Assembly (NCBI GenBank): GCA_903632075.3 | Contig: CAHIKZ030004732.1 | Coordinates: forward strand, 2,066,001-2,130,000 | Source of the DNA: Acanthosepion pharaonis | Lineage: Eukaryota > Mollusca > Cephalopoda > Sepiida > Sepiidae | Direction of reading: 5' to 3' | Length of the DNA stretch: 64,000 bases | Part shown: one piece after another, positions 46,291-55,830 of the stretch | How the letters are laid out: every line of letters starts with the position of its first letter | Position numbering within the stretch: position 1 is the stretch's first letter | Made by a program: the position numbers and the translations under genes | The notes under the pieces: generated by a model | What the model was told of the DNA's origin: nothing | Databases searched by the model: none | Seen by the model: the letters and a program-made list of their open reading frames with translations, nothing else

Positions 46291-46709
46291 TCATAAAAAT
46301 ATTTTCTGACCAATAAGAAAAGACCTACGCAGTTTCATCCAACAGTTAGTTTTCGAACCACTCCGACACTATATAAACTACCAACAATTCGACTCCAAGG
46401 TAAAAGTGTCATTTGAGCCACTACGGCCATTTGCATAAACCATTTTGGCCAGGTACTCGACGCCGACGACATAGTATAACTACAGAAGCACCGGGATTCC
46501 GACGTTAACAGCAGCAGCTGAGACTGCTACGCGTTGAAAAATTGCAAGTTTATTTATTTAGTTATTTAATTTAATTTAATTTTTGATGATGGGATTTATT
46601 TATTTTTATGTAAAAATGATTTAAGATTTGTATCAGCGCGCTTTTTCTTTTATATATAATGGACTCTCCCGTCGGTTTCGACGTATGAGGATCTGACAGC
46701 TTATTGATT
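46291..46709. other. intergenic sequence, nothing recognised
   Basis: A GC-richer part at 46330-46530 and a TTTAATTTAATTTAATTTAA run near 46560-46580. No gene. Confidence 0.35.
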
Positions 46710-46948
46710 CAGTTATGAAAGTTTGTGCGATAATCTTAAGTGGCGTTTAAGACCCGCTAGTGATTTACAAAGGAGATCACATATGGAGCAAGTGTGAGGA
46801 TTGTGAGATGAGATCACTGTTAGATTGGCTGAACTTTTAGATCTTGCTCTCGCTTCTTGAAGATGATTCAGAAAAGCAGATTGAAAATTGCTGAGTCCAC
46901 TAAAATACGTTGATCTCCATTCTACCCGCTCCAAGGCTAAGCGCTCAA

Positions 46949-46950
<2 letters not shown>
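46710..46950 (-). pseudogene. LINE-Z C-terminal zinc-finger fragment
   Basis: The minus frame from about 46950 to 46713 reads ALERVEWRSTYFSGLSNFQS, LNHLQEARARSKSSANL and ends HTCSICDLLCKSLAGLKRHL before RLSHKLS and the stop. C-x2-C, x12, H-x4-H fits the C2H2 finger that closes LINE-Z proteins (compare 29.5 and 49.1 kb). It is separated by a (TA)n tract (46949-46996) from unrelated sequence. Confidence 0.6.

Positions 46951-46996
<46 letters not shown>
46949..46996. repeat. (TA)n microsatellite
   Basis: About 24 TA units bordering the LINE-Z fragment. Confidence 0.95.
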
Positions 46997-46999
<3 letters not shown>

Positions 47000-47146
47000 T
47001 AAAAATATTTTTCGGTGTCCAGTTTATGATTGAAGCAAAAACAGACATAAATCTAAGTGATAAAACACATACACGTATATATTTTCCTTACGTGGTCTTT
47101 CTCTACAATTAGGATGCCATACCCATTACTAGGTATGCGGAAAATG

Positions 47147-47415
47147 AAGGCTTACACCAATATGATGTTGAAAAAACAGTTTCGTATGATCACCGAAGTT
47201 AAGCAACGTTGAGCCTGGTCAGTACTTAGATGGGTTGTAAGCTTGGATATACGTGTGGTGTAATAGATAACGGCTCAGAATTGGAAGTTGGCGAACTGAG
47301 TTCCAATTCCTGTTGGGTTCGTTATATTCACTTTCGCGCTAATACCCTTGGGAAAGGATATGAATCCACCTATTCAACACCTAGCTTTGAGTTAATTAGT
47401 AGGACTTGTATCCAG
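47147..47415 (+). mobile_element. composite SINE-3, copy 2 (5S head partly deleted)
   Basis: The 5S-derived part (47147-47239) keeps GGCTTACACC, ATCACCGAAGTTAAGCAACG, TTGAGCCTGGTCAGTACTTA and GATGGGT, then jumps to TGTAAGCTTGGATAT, so about 25 nt of the 5S 3' half are lost. The tRNA-like part follows: GTGGTGTAATAGATAACGGC and a B-box-like GAGTTCCAATTCC. Then CCTTGGGAAAGGATATGAAT and GAGTTAATTAGTAGGACTTG. Confidence 0.75.
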
Positions 47416-47689
47416 ATTCGACTGGAAATCGGAGAGCCGTTCGAATTCTAGTCGAATCCATTACATTCAATTACATGCTAATACCTTTGGGAAAGGTATG
47501 AATCCTCTTCTCCCTCCATTTATGGGTAAATAGCAGGACAGACCAGGTTCTATAGCCTTGGATGGCAACTGGTCTACCGCAGAAAGAAATGGCAACCTAC
47601 TGCAGAAAAAATCTGCCTCGTCAGTCATATATCGAAAGACACATGATCGCCTAAGCGTGTATCACGCATGGCACATAACTGACTGACTG
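47415..47689 (+). mobile_element. SINE-1 copy in tandem with SINE-3
   Basis: Starts in the tRNA-like head (B-box-like CGTTCGAATTCTAG), then TTTGGGAAAGGTATGAATCC, TGGGTAAATAGCAGGACAGA, TGGATGGCAACTGGTCTA and the tail CATAACTGACTGACTG. Its end abuts repeat D2. Confidence 0.8.
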
Positions 47690-48050
47690 GGGTCAAAACA
47701 TTATGAAAGTGTAAAAATAGGTTTTAATACCAGCAATAATTTTTGAGGAAAAATTATTACCATCAATACATTATTACCATCAATACATTATTACCAGCAA
47801 TACATTTTTGAAGAAAAAATATTACAAGCAATACATTTTTGAAGAAAAAAATATTACCAGCAATACATTTTTGTAAATAGTTATTACCAGCAATAGATTT
47901 TTGAAGAAACAAGAAAATTATCAGCAATATATTATTGAAGAAAAAAATATTATGAGCAATACATTTTTGGAAAAATATTACCAGCAATAAAAATCTTGTC
48001 GGAATTAAATAAGCCATTGAAGTTGATATGCCGTAAAACAAAACAAATCA
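47690..48050 (-). repeat. dispersed repeat D2, copy 4, with internal minisatellite expansion
   Basis: Minus-strand D2 (inverted AACCTATTTTTACACTTTCA at the left edge, GGCATATCAACTTC at the right). Between them the unit containing ATTACCAGCAATACATTTTT, about 25-33 bp long, is repeated roughly eight times with variation (47740-47995). Copies 1 and 2 of D2 have one to three such units. The 92-codon minus frame here is only a translation of the minisatellite. Confidence 0.85.
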
Positions 48051-48585
48051 AACCAAAGCAAACCTAATGATAGTTAGGAAAGCCATTTGAGAAAATGGTC
48101 ATCAATTAGTGGAATAAATGTCTCTGACGTTTGACTGTTTATTTATGACAATATTTTCTGTATCAATTTATGTAAATAGTTTTGTCTTGAATGAAATACG
48201 ACTTTCAGATTCAGTTTGAAGATCTAATTTAGAACCATTTATACTAACAAAGAAGGCACATCTTTCCTCTCCTCTTTCACGTATGAAACGTTAGATGCAA
48301 AATGTCTTTGTTATTCTGAAGCTGTCAGGCAATAAAACGCATTGCATTTATTTATTCTTCGTATCTTTCGAAACCCATTCCTGTGGGTTGGAGCTTGGTA
48401 AGCAGAGATATTGATTCACACTCTCAGTTTCCTTCGATCTCCGTAGAACTGAGTTCAATCTCAAGGCTGGGTAGTCCGAGCGTCTATAGACCAATTGGAA
48501 CAGGGAGTTCAGCGGGAAATACCATTTCGATTTAGGGACAAAACACTGGATTCTAGATTTATAACTAAGAAGTTCAAAAGTATAT
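48051..48585. other. intergenic sequence, nothing recognised
   Basis: Near 48440-48480 TAGAACTGAGTTCAATCTCA includes a B-box-like GAGTTCAATCTC; it could be a SINE scrap, but no A box was found. Confidence 0.35.
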
Positions 48586-49047
48586 CGTTATTGCAGTGAC
48601 GTATCTAGAGTAAACGTCACCCGGGGCGGTCCGCTCAAATGTCACCCCAATGACCCCGATTCACCCTATGCTGAATGGTTAGCTGTAGCTAAATTTTCAT
48701 ACATGCTCTACCTCTACTTTACTCTACTGACCGGTACGTTACTGTTTACATGTATGATCCAAGACAAAATCCAATACCACAAAATAATCAGTTCAAATCA
48801 AAAGCTGAAAACATTGCTATTTTTCCTACTCACAAATTTCCCGACAATTTATTAGAATATTTCTGACGGGGAGACAAAACTGGGGGGGGGGTCATAAATT
48901 ATTTCGGGGGGAAGGTCATATGCCAGCCTGCGAAACCCTGTGTCTCCACCACTGTTTTCAGACTATTTTTGGCACCTTAGTTGTGTCACCCCTCCTCTGC
49001 TGGCACCCGGGGCGGTCCGCCCCCCCAGCTACGCCACTGCGTTATTG
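48586..49047. mobile_element. hAT-type MITE, complete, with 8-bp target duplication
   Basis: A 446-bp element (48594-49039). The left end is CAGTGACGTATCTAG and the right end (minus) CAGTGGCGTAGCTGG. CGTTATTG flanks both sides (48586-48593 and 49040-49047), a perfect 8-bp duplication. CAGTG-type short inverted repeats with 8-bp duplications define hAT. Inside, a CACCCGGGGCGGTCCGC block occurs near both ends in the same orientation (48628 and 49004), not inverted. No transposase frame; it depends on a hAT transposase from elsewhere. Confidence 0.9.
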
Positions 49048-50036
49048 CAGTAATCTTTCTTCTTTTTGGCTGTCCGTCATTGCTGACGACGACGCTGTCC
49101 ATCCTTCAATGACCGTCTTCTGTGGGATGCCAAATGAGATAGTAGCCCGATCTGAGAATGACAAGCTCTCTGGCACAGTTGGCAGGGAAACATACCCGGT
49201 GCGGAATCGGCAGGCTGCAGATGACGCTGGCGTCGCCTCCCCTTGAGCGCTTCTCGCCTCTCCTCCTCGAAGTGGGCCATTCCCGTGACACAGTGAGACC
49301 GACAGCCGACCCTATCCTTTGCAAGGTTCTCGACTTGTGTTGGATCAATATTGCAGGAGACAAGAACACGCTTAATGTAGTCCCGAAACCGTTTCTTTGG
49401 GTCGCCACGTGGACGTCTGCCGATCTCGAGCTCTCCGTAGAATACAATTTTTGCGAGGCGACTACCCGACATCCGCACATGCCCAACCCAACGTAGAAGG
49501 CGCTGTCGTATGATGGCCTCGATGTTGACGACCTCCGCACGTTGAAGAACCTCGGTGTGGGGGATTTTATCCTTCCATGTAATTCGCAAGATTCGCTGAA
49601 GGCAGCGGATGTGGAATATCTCAAGTAGTTTTATTTGTCGGCGATACAGGGTCCAGCATTCATAACCGTAGAGCAATGTTGGTACAACCATAGCTCGATT
49701 AGACAGCGAGTTGGAGGTTACTATTAGAGAAAATCTGGAGGCGGAGACGTCCAAAAAAAAAAAAAAAAAAAGCAGAGGCGAAGTTTATCTGCCGGAGAAT
49801 GTCTTCATCGATGTGTCCATTATCGGATATGACGCTGCCAAGGTGGATGAATGAGTAAACATTAGACAAAGAAATGTTTTCAACGTGCAGCCGAGCTGAT
49901 GGATCAAGTCGTTTAAATGCTGTTTGAATGACTTGTTTTATTTGGGTTGATATCAAGACCAAGGCCAGAATAAGCCTGGTGCAATGAAGTCAGGGACTTG
50001 TAGTGAGAGTGCCTCATGAGAGACTATTGCAGTAAT
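49043..50036 (-). mobile_element. LINE-Z, 5'-truncated, with 12-bp target duplication
   Basis: Minus-strand insertion of about 970 bp (50024 down to 49055) between two copies of TATTGCAGTAAT (49043-49054 and 50025-50036). The 3' end is a short A/G-rich tail (AAAAAGAAGAAAG on minus). The perfect duplication and modest coding damage make it one of the younger LINEs here. The hAT MITE's right-hand target duplication (49040-49047) overlaps the left LINE duplication, so two insertions hit the same few bases. Confidence 0.85.
49077..49980 (-). pseudogene. LINE-Z reverse transcriptase C-terminal half with zinc finger
   Basis: A minus frame of 225 codons (49754-49077), preceded by another frame (49962-49699). 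The first gives RLDPSARLHVENISLSNVYS, FIHLGSVISDNGHIDEDIL and, after a run of T, GRLRLQIFSNSNLQL; the second gives MVVPTLLYGYECWTLYRRQI, CLQRILRITWKDKIPHTEVL, LLRWVGHVRMSGSRLAKIVF and FPCQLCQRACHSQIGLLSHL-ASH. The C2H2 finger (C-x2-C...H-x3-H type) closes the protein. One frameshift lies near 49705-49715, and a 19-base T run at 49754-49772 adds phenylalanines. The catalytic F.DD/YADD box is beyond the 5' truncation. Confidence 0.85.
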
Positions 50037-50084
50037 AAATAGGTTGACATTTTCTTAACAAGTGGACTATGGATTCTTTGTAGA

Positions 50085-50625
50085 ATTTTAAAAATCATTT
50101 CACCCCAAGCAAAGCGGTAATACCACTGGTACGCAGGAGGTTACAAGGGGTGAAAGTGAATGAGGTTGAAACTCAGGATGATTGACCCAAGGGCAAAGAA
50201 GGAACAGGGCTCAAGGGAGCAGAAGATAGTGATTGACATTGAATTTTAAATTTTTGAAGATTGAAGTTCTCAGGGAAGCTTGAAATCGGAAGGGAGTTCC
50301 GCAGGTGGGAAGTGAGAGAAAAATTGTTAGAGTAAAAATGACAGTTGCATCTTAGCAAATTCAACAGTAAAACGGTGAGACATAGTTGCCAATATAACAG
50401 CACGCTGAAAGTCATGTAGTCGGGTCACTAGAAAAAAAAAGCTGATCCGAGCAGTTACTATGATAATATTTGTAGAACAGACAGAGGGAGCCACGTGACG
50501 TCGAGGTGAGAAAGTGACTGGAGACGAGATGCCTGGTCAAGATCGATTGTATTGCAGAACCTTCTTTGGATTTTGTCAAGAATCATTAGATGTACAGCAG
50601 GTGCAACAGACCAGGTACCTAGACG
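50085..50625 (-). pseudogene. LINE-A reverse transcriptase C-terminal part
   Basis: Minus strand from 50620 down: LILDKIQRRFCNTID-like text, SLFYKYYHSNC, LVTRLHDFQRAVILAT, then the frame 50415-50173 with NLLRCNCHFYSNNFSLTSHL, NSLPISSFPENFNLQKFKIQ and a CQSLSSAPL tail. The 3' end is TTTCACCCCAAGCAAAGCGG (50098-50117). Several frameshifts; no palm domain. Confidence 0.7.
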
Positions 50626-50629
50626 GAGA

Positions 50630-50876
50630 AGATGAGGTAGATTCTTACCTTTCTTAAGAGTATTTGCGCGTAAAGGATAACGAACTCAATTAGAACTGGA
50701 ACTCGGCTATGCGGTTAACAATTCCGAGGTATTATCCATTACACCACCCGCACATCCAAGCTTATAGCAGGTGGTGTTCCGAAGCGGTCACTCATCTAGG
50801 TACTGAACAGGATCGATGTTGCTTAACTCCGGTGATTGAACGGGAACAGGTGTATCAAAGTGATGCGGCCGCAAGC
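50630..50876 (-). mobile_element. composite SINE-3, copy 3
   Basis: Minus strand: a 5S-derived part 50876-50763 (GCGGCCGCATCACTTTGATA, CCGGAGTTAAGCAACATC, GATCCTGTTCAGTACCTAGA, TGAGTGACCGCTTCGGAACA), then AAGCTTGGATGTGCGGGTGG and GTGTAATGGATAATACC, a B-box-like CGAGTTCCAGTTC, and the body CTTAAGAAAGGTAAGAATCT. The joint AAGCTTGGAT is the same as in copies 1 and 2, so the 5S-tRNA fusion is a family feature, not a chance junction. Confidence 0.8.
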
Positions 50877-51299
<423 letters not shown>

Positions 51300-52362
51300 A
51301 TATTTATCTTAGTTCATTGCACCGGACATGATAACGATCTGTTGTTTTCTTTTGTGTGCCGCCTTCCTCTAGGTCATTGGTAATCATAGCTCTCCACAAT
51401 TTCTTCTCCTTTGCAGTTCTTAATAACTTTTGTTTTTTTGTCATCTCTCCCAAACACTGCTCCGCCATCCATCCACTCAAGCTTGCTAGGGATGTTGTGC
51501 GTTGATTTCTTTTGGACCTATTACTTGCAATCTGTCCTGTGAGTAGCAAATTTTTCAAGTCCTTTTTCCTCATTAAAATTCAACTGTCTGTTTCTAATGT
51601 TAAGCATAAGTGTTCATTTTGTTGCCTTTGTAGAAATTCGTCGTTTCTCACATGTTTTGCCCATGGTGTTCTCAGCATCCTCCTTTAGAACCACATTTCT
51701 CTTGGTTTAAATTTCTTCTTAATCTGTGAAGAGATTGGCAAGCAGGACTGATACTACATAACAGTTCTATACCCTTTTCTTCTAACGATATTTTTTTTTT
51801 GTTTCTTAATACTTTGCTCAGCTTTTGGAAAGCAACTTTCGCTAATCCAAATACTCCTTTGGTTTTCCGTCTTACAGTTTCCGTCATCTGTTAATTCACT
51901 GCCCAGATATGTAAATTATTGATTTCGTTATCTCCAGTCTGTAATTTGCACGTTGGGCCCTCCCTTTTACTAACAACCATGCATTCAGTATTCTTGCAAT
52001 TGATGTTTAGTCATTTCTTCTCGCTTTTCTCCACTACTTTCTGTAGGAATTCTGCTAGTTTTATTTATGCGTCTGCTATAAATACTGTGACAACACTGTG
52101 TCACCTTTATATCTTATGTTTTTAAGATTAGGGCTGCCAATAATGAATCCCGGTAGGACTTCTAATTTTCTCAGAGTGACTTCGCTTTATAGGTTGAAAA
52201 AGATCTGGTGAGAAGATGCATCCTTTTCTTACACTCCTTTTTATTTCTGTGTATGTACTGAAATCATTTTCTATCCGCATGCAGGCGGTTTGCTGCCAGT
52301 ATAGGTTCTGGATTATTCTAATATACTTTTCACACATGTCAAATTTATCCAGCAGTTCTTTG
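51300..52362 (-). pseudogene. LINE-E reverse transcriptase, palm to C-terminus, frameshifted
   Basis: Minus strand: ELLDKFDMCEKYIRIIQNLY, WQQTACMRIENDFSTYTEIK, RSVRKGCIFSPDLFQ (the motif before B), a decayed YADD region near 52080, SINCKNTECMVVSKR-like text near 51980, GVFGLAKVAFQKLSKVLRNK, ISLEEKGIELLCSISPACQS and, in 51573-51304, LKNLLLTGQIASNRSKRNQR, LASLSGWMAEQCLGEMTKKQ and LLRTAKEKKLWRAMITNDLE. Frame changes occur at several points. The upstream part ends at the (TA)n tract at 52366. Confidence 0.75.

Positions 52363-52363
<1 letters not shown>

Positions 52364-52415
<52 letters not shown>
52364..52415. repeat. (TA)n microsatellite
   Basis: About 25 TA units between LINE-E and the MITE. 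Confidence 0.95.
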
Positions 52416-52418
<3 letters not shown>

Positions 52419-52675
52419 GATGTTCCAATAAATTGGACCGATTTTAAATGTGAATGAAATTTAAGCATCTAATGATTTTTTCTTTTTCTTTCAGATATGG
52501 CGGACATTTGGGCGATATTATTTTTCACACATAGTTGCCATGAGGTAAATAACATGATCCAATAGAGAAATAAATAAATTTTCACCACTAACACTGATTT
52601 ATTTACTGCTGACTTTGATCCGTCTTAATGAAACACCCTTATATATAATCCATCTTAATGAAACACCCTTTATAT
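52416..52675. mobile_element. MITE with GG(A/G)TGTT(C/T) inverted ends at TA
   Basis: The left end at about 52416 reads AAGGATGTTCCAATAAATTG and the right end (minus from 52640) AAGGGTGTTTCATTAAGACG; the inverted similarity extends about 28 bp. Both ends sit in TA-rich sequence, so the duplication cannot be told apart. A second copy of the right end (TCCATCTTAATGAAACACCC) follows at 52649-52668. No coding capacity. Confidence 0.55.
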
Positions 52676-52790
52676 ATATTGTGGAAATTTTATGATAAAG
52701 AGTAAAAAGTTTACTTGTGACGCTGTTCGTCCTTCAGGACTTCATTAAACTAATTTTGTTATGTTGGTAGGACATTCCGCGTTATACCCA
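52676..52790 (-). mobile_element. Penelope-like element end with hammerhead-like motif (copy 3)
   Basis: Minus strand: CCTACCAACATAACAAAATT, AGTTTAATGA, AGTCC-TGAA-GGAC, GAAC, AGCGTC, ACAAGTAA, then ACTCTTTATCATAAAATTTC. Stem II is perfect; the first core box is UUAAUGA. It lies head to head with the plus-strand Penelope-like coding remnant that starts near 52760, the inverted terminal arrangement seen in some of these elements. Confidence 0.55.
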
Positions 52791-53162
52791 AACAATCAAC
52801 ATACTTTCGTTATATTGATGCTGCTCTACTTATATGTCCACGAGATATTGATTTACCTGATCTAGCAGATCAAGTAAACAAAGTCAAACACACAATGGAA
52901 TTTACATACGAAATGGAAAACACAATCCCTTACCCTTCCTAGATATCAAGTTACACCGTATTAACAAAACTCGGTATCCACCAGAAATCAATCAAGAAAA
53001 ACGACTTAATAAATTACTATTCTTCTCATAACAACAAAATAAAACCCGGCATAATCATCGGATTCTACTTAAGAGCTCTAAGAATATGCAGCTCGGATTA
53101 CTTAAACGAAAAAGAGAAATACAGTGAAAACACTTTCAAATTTCTCCGGTACAATTTTTACT
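52760..53162 (+). pseudogene. Penelope-like reverse transcriptase, C-terminal fragment
   Basis: Plus-strand remnants: RYIDAALLICPRDIDLPDLA and DQVNKVKHTMEFTYE, then NTIPFLDIKLHRINKT (the conserved PFLD block downstream of the catalytic residues), and SHNNKIKPGIIIGFYLRALR with ICSSDYLNEK, the family's GL..RA.RI..P.FL region. Indels separate the blocks. Such enzymes prime on a nicked target and belong to a lineage close to telomerase. The rest of the ORF is displaced by LINE-E; the GIY-YIG part resumes near 54790. Confidence 0.65.
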
Positions 53163-53164
53163 TT

Positions 53165-54630
53165 CTATGCACCGTGTCCTTTCAGGACGTAGGTGATCAT
53201 GGCTCTCCACCTCCTTCTATCCCTTGCAGCTCTCAACAAGTTCCTTCCCTCTGCCACCTACCCCAGACCACGTTCTGTCATCCACTTGCCGCTAGGTATG
53301 TTATGCGTTGTTTTCCCTTGTCTCTATTTACCTCTTTTCGACCTGTGAGTATCAGATTTTCCAGGCACTTCTTCCTCATTATGTGTCTCAGGAACTTCAG
53401 CTGCCCCCTCCTTGTTTACACCCTCACTAAGACCTCATAGTTGCTCACACGATCGGTCCATGATATCCTCAGCATCCTTCTGTAGAACCACATCTCCATC
53501 ACCTCGAGTCTCTTCTTCATCTTTGAGGAAATCGTCCAACATTCGCTGCTGTAAAGAAGGTCAGATGTCACGTAATAGCTCCGTATTCTTTTCTTTGTTA
53601 CCAAAGAAAACCTCTTGTCTCGTAGAACTCTGCTCAACCTTTGTAATGTATCCTTGGCCATCCCAATACGTCTACGGATCTTAGTGTCGCATTTACCGTC
53701 CTCTGTCAGAACGCTTCCGAGTTTGCTTCCGAGTTTGCTTGATTCTAGTGTTCCCGACCTGCAAATCGCATTTCGGGCTCATCCTTTTACTGATGACCAT
53801 GCATTCTGTTTTTTTATATTTTATGCTTAGTCCCTTCTTCACACTCTCCGTTGCTACCATCTGTAGGAGATTTTGTAATTTCTTTTCCCTGTCTGCTATC
53901 AGTACTGTGTCATCTGCGTATCTTATGTTGTTAAGATTGTGGCCGCCAATGTTAAATCCTGGTAGGGTTTTCAATTCTCTCAGAATTCCAGTGCTGTTTA
54001 GGTTGAACAAATCGGGTGAGAAGACGCATTTTCGCCTTATGCCCCTTTCCATTTTCGATATTCGCTGAATTTGTTTTCTCTGCGAATGCATGCTGTTTGC
54101 TGCCAGTATAGGTTCTCGATTATTCTAATGTCTTTCCCGAATATATCAAGGTTGCTCAGCAGTTCCAGCAGATCCTTATGGTGTACTTTGTCGAAGGCAT
54201 TTGCATAGTCTATGAAACATAGGTACACATCCTTCTTCATTTGTATCGCTCTTTCTGATAACATTCTGAGCATGAATATCGTGTTCCTTGCTCCGATGTC
54301 TTTAACGAACCCGTACTGTTCTCGTCCTATCTTTGGCCTGATTCTGCTGCACGCTCTGTTCATCAGAATACGGATGATAGGTTTTGTCACGTGGCTCATT
54401 AGGCTTATTGTTCGGTGGAGTTTGCATTCGTTAGTCATTGCTATGAAGAGGCTCCCGGAATATACCCGCTGTTGTAGGTTTCATTTGTTATTTCGGTCAT
54501 CTTGTTTATGCCAAAGTCATCTAAGGCTGTCAGCATTTCCGTTACCCTAATTATTTTATATTCAGTTCGAAACAAAAGGCCCACGAAATATCCCCCCCAA
54601 AAAAAACCGCCCCCACCTGAGACACCCAAT
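53165..54630 (-). pseudogene. LINE-E reverse transcriptase, best-preserved copy
   Basis: Almost the whole RT and C-terminal half on the minus strand. In order: EMLTALDDFGINKMTEITNE; NECKLHRTISLMSHVTKPII; RIRPKIGREQYGFVKDIGA; AIQMKKDVYLCFIDYANAFD (motif A); NLYWQQTACIRRENKFSEY; RKCVFSPDLFNL (motif B); NNIRYADDTVLIADREKKL (motif C; YADD at 53909-53920); ECMVISKRMSPKCDLQVGN; AKDTLQRLSRVLRDKRFSL; SDLLYSSECWTISSKMKKRL; EMWFYRRMLRISWTDRVSNY; and a WRAMITYVLKGHG end with TAG at 53165-53167. It is broken by about three frameshifts, at roughly 53665, 54080 and 54440. Catalytic residues are all present. No endonuclease domain upstream. Confidence 0.88.
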
Positions 54631-54749
54631 GAATCAAAAAATATATAATCCTGCCTACAAACTCTATCACATCTACAATCGAAAAGAATCTAACTAAACA
54701 AAACTTAAAAAGTTGTTACTGCTACATCTAAAAACAATAAAAGACTTAC

Positions 54750-55315
54750 TCAATAATAAACAAAGCAATAAGCTAAAACCTGAATGAGGCGTTTACTCCA
54801 TCGCCTGTAATAATTGCCACAAAATATACAGAGGAGAAACCTCAAGGAATATAAATAAAAGATTAATGAACACAAAAAGGAGATTTTACAAAATAATACA
54901 TAAACTGCATTGGTTGTTCACCGTAAGGAGACCGAGTACAATTCTGACATAAAAAATGCTACCATGGTCAAAGGAGAAAATAATTCACTCCGACATAAAT
55001 GTCTAGAGAGACAAGGTCATCTACAGTAAATTTGCGCCATGGGTCTTACAACATTTCACTATTCCTGGTAGATCTTCTAATATCACAGTGTGGAATACCT
55101 AATTAGAAAAGTGATGGAAAGAAAAAGAAAAAAAGCTCTAAATGAATTCGACTTAAAAAAAAAAAGCTAAAATTCTCAGCGCAGCTCGTTCGTGTGCATG
55201 TGCAGTCCTTGCAACCATAACAAATTTAGGTCGGTGGACTTCACAAGTCAACTTTTTCTATTTGACATAAAATTTCCCCAGTGGTGTTCTTGGTATATAA
55301 AAATATATACCATGA
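54750..55315 (+). pseudogene. Penelope-like element: GIY-YIG nuclease fragment and 3' end
   Basis: Plus-strand GVYSIACNNCHKIYRGETSR followed by NINKRLMNTKRRFYK is the GIY-YIG endonuclease signature (G-V-Y..C..C...Y-x-G-E-T-x-R) used by Penelope-like elements to nick their target. Frames shift afterwards; RKVMERKRKKALNEFDL marks the C-terminal basic end at 55105-55155. The 3' end matches 26.5 and 62.2 kb but has lost the hammerhead core: TTTAGGTCGGTGGACTTCACA skips from the first box to the stem-II side (55228-55248). Confidence 0.7.
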
Positions 55316-55318
55316 CCT

Positions 55319-55321
<3 letters not shown>

Positions 55322-55384
<63 letters not shown>
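55322..55384. repeat. (TA)n microsatellite
   Basis: About 31 TA units directly after the Penelope-like 3' end, with AGGTGTATCTAGGTAGCAAG on the far side (compare 25760). Confidence 0.95.
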
Positions 55385-55387
<3 letters not shown>

Positions 55388-55520
55388 TGTATCTAGGTAG
55401 CAAGAATTGATCAAACAAGTTTTTCAACAGACAAGATTTTTTTTATTGCATTTTTTCAGTTTTCGAAGTAGTACATTGGGAGACCTTGTGGGTTGAATTT
55501 AACAAACCGTGTTTGTATGT

Positions 55521-55525
55521 CTATC

Positions 55526-55582
<57 letters not shown>
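55521..55582. repeat. (TA)n(TG)n microsatellite
   Basis: Short TA run followed by about 20 TG units. Confidence 0.95.
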
Positions 55583-55584
<2 letters not shown>

Positions 55585-55640
55585 TGTCCTACAGGATTTA
55601 AGCGGTTATGATTCTCCATAGATCCATTTTCCTTTATTAT
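55583..55640 (-). repeat. LINE-E 3' end scrap
   Basis: GATGTCCTACAGGATTTAAG then GGTTATGATTCTCCATAG parallels the LINE-E terminal coding end (GTGTCCTTTCAGGACGTAGG at 53173) with many changes. Confidence 0.4.
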
Positions 55641-55724
55641 GGATAATTAAAAGAGTGGTTTCCTTTTTCACGGTTTGGACATCAGAGATTCCTTCTATTT
55701 AGACTGATTGTCCCCCAACATTAC

Positions 55725-55830
55725 AGTATGTAGTCTACTCTTTTAGTTAACTCATAGCAGAAGGAATGGAGAAGAGACGTGTTCATGCCTTTCCTAAAGG
55801 ATTTTGTTCAAAAGTGAACACGTATGTGAT
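55725..55830 (-). repeat. SINE-1 fragment
   Basis: TTAACTCATAGCAGAAGGAAT and GTTCATGCCTTTCCTAAAGG match the minus-strand SINE-1 body. Confidence 0.5.

Noticed and set aside
53173..53190. GTCCTTTCAGGAC hairpin at LINE-E ends as another hammerhead
   Set aside because: It is the coding sequence for a conserved VLKGH end; neither CUGAUGA nor GAAA boxes accompany it.
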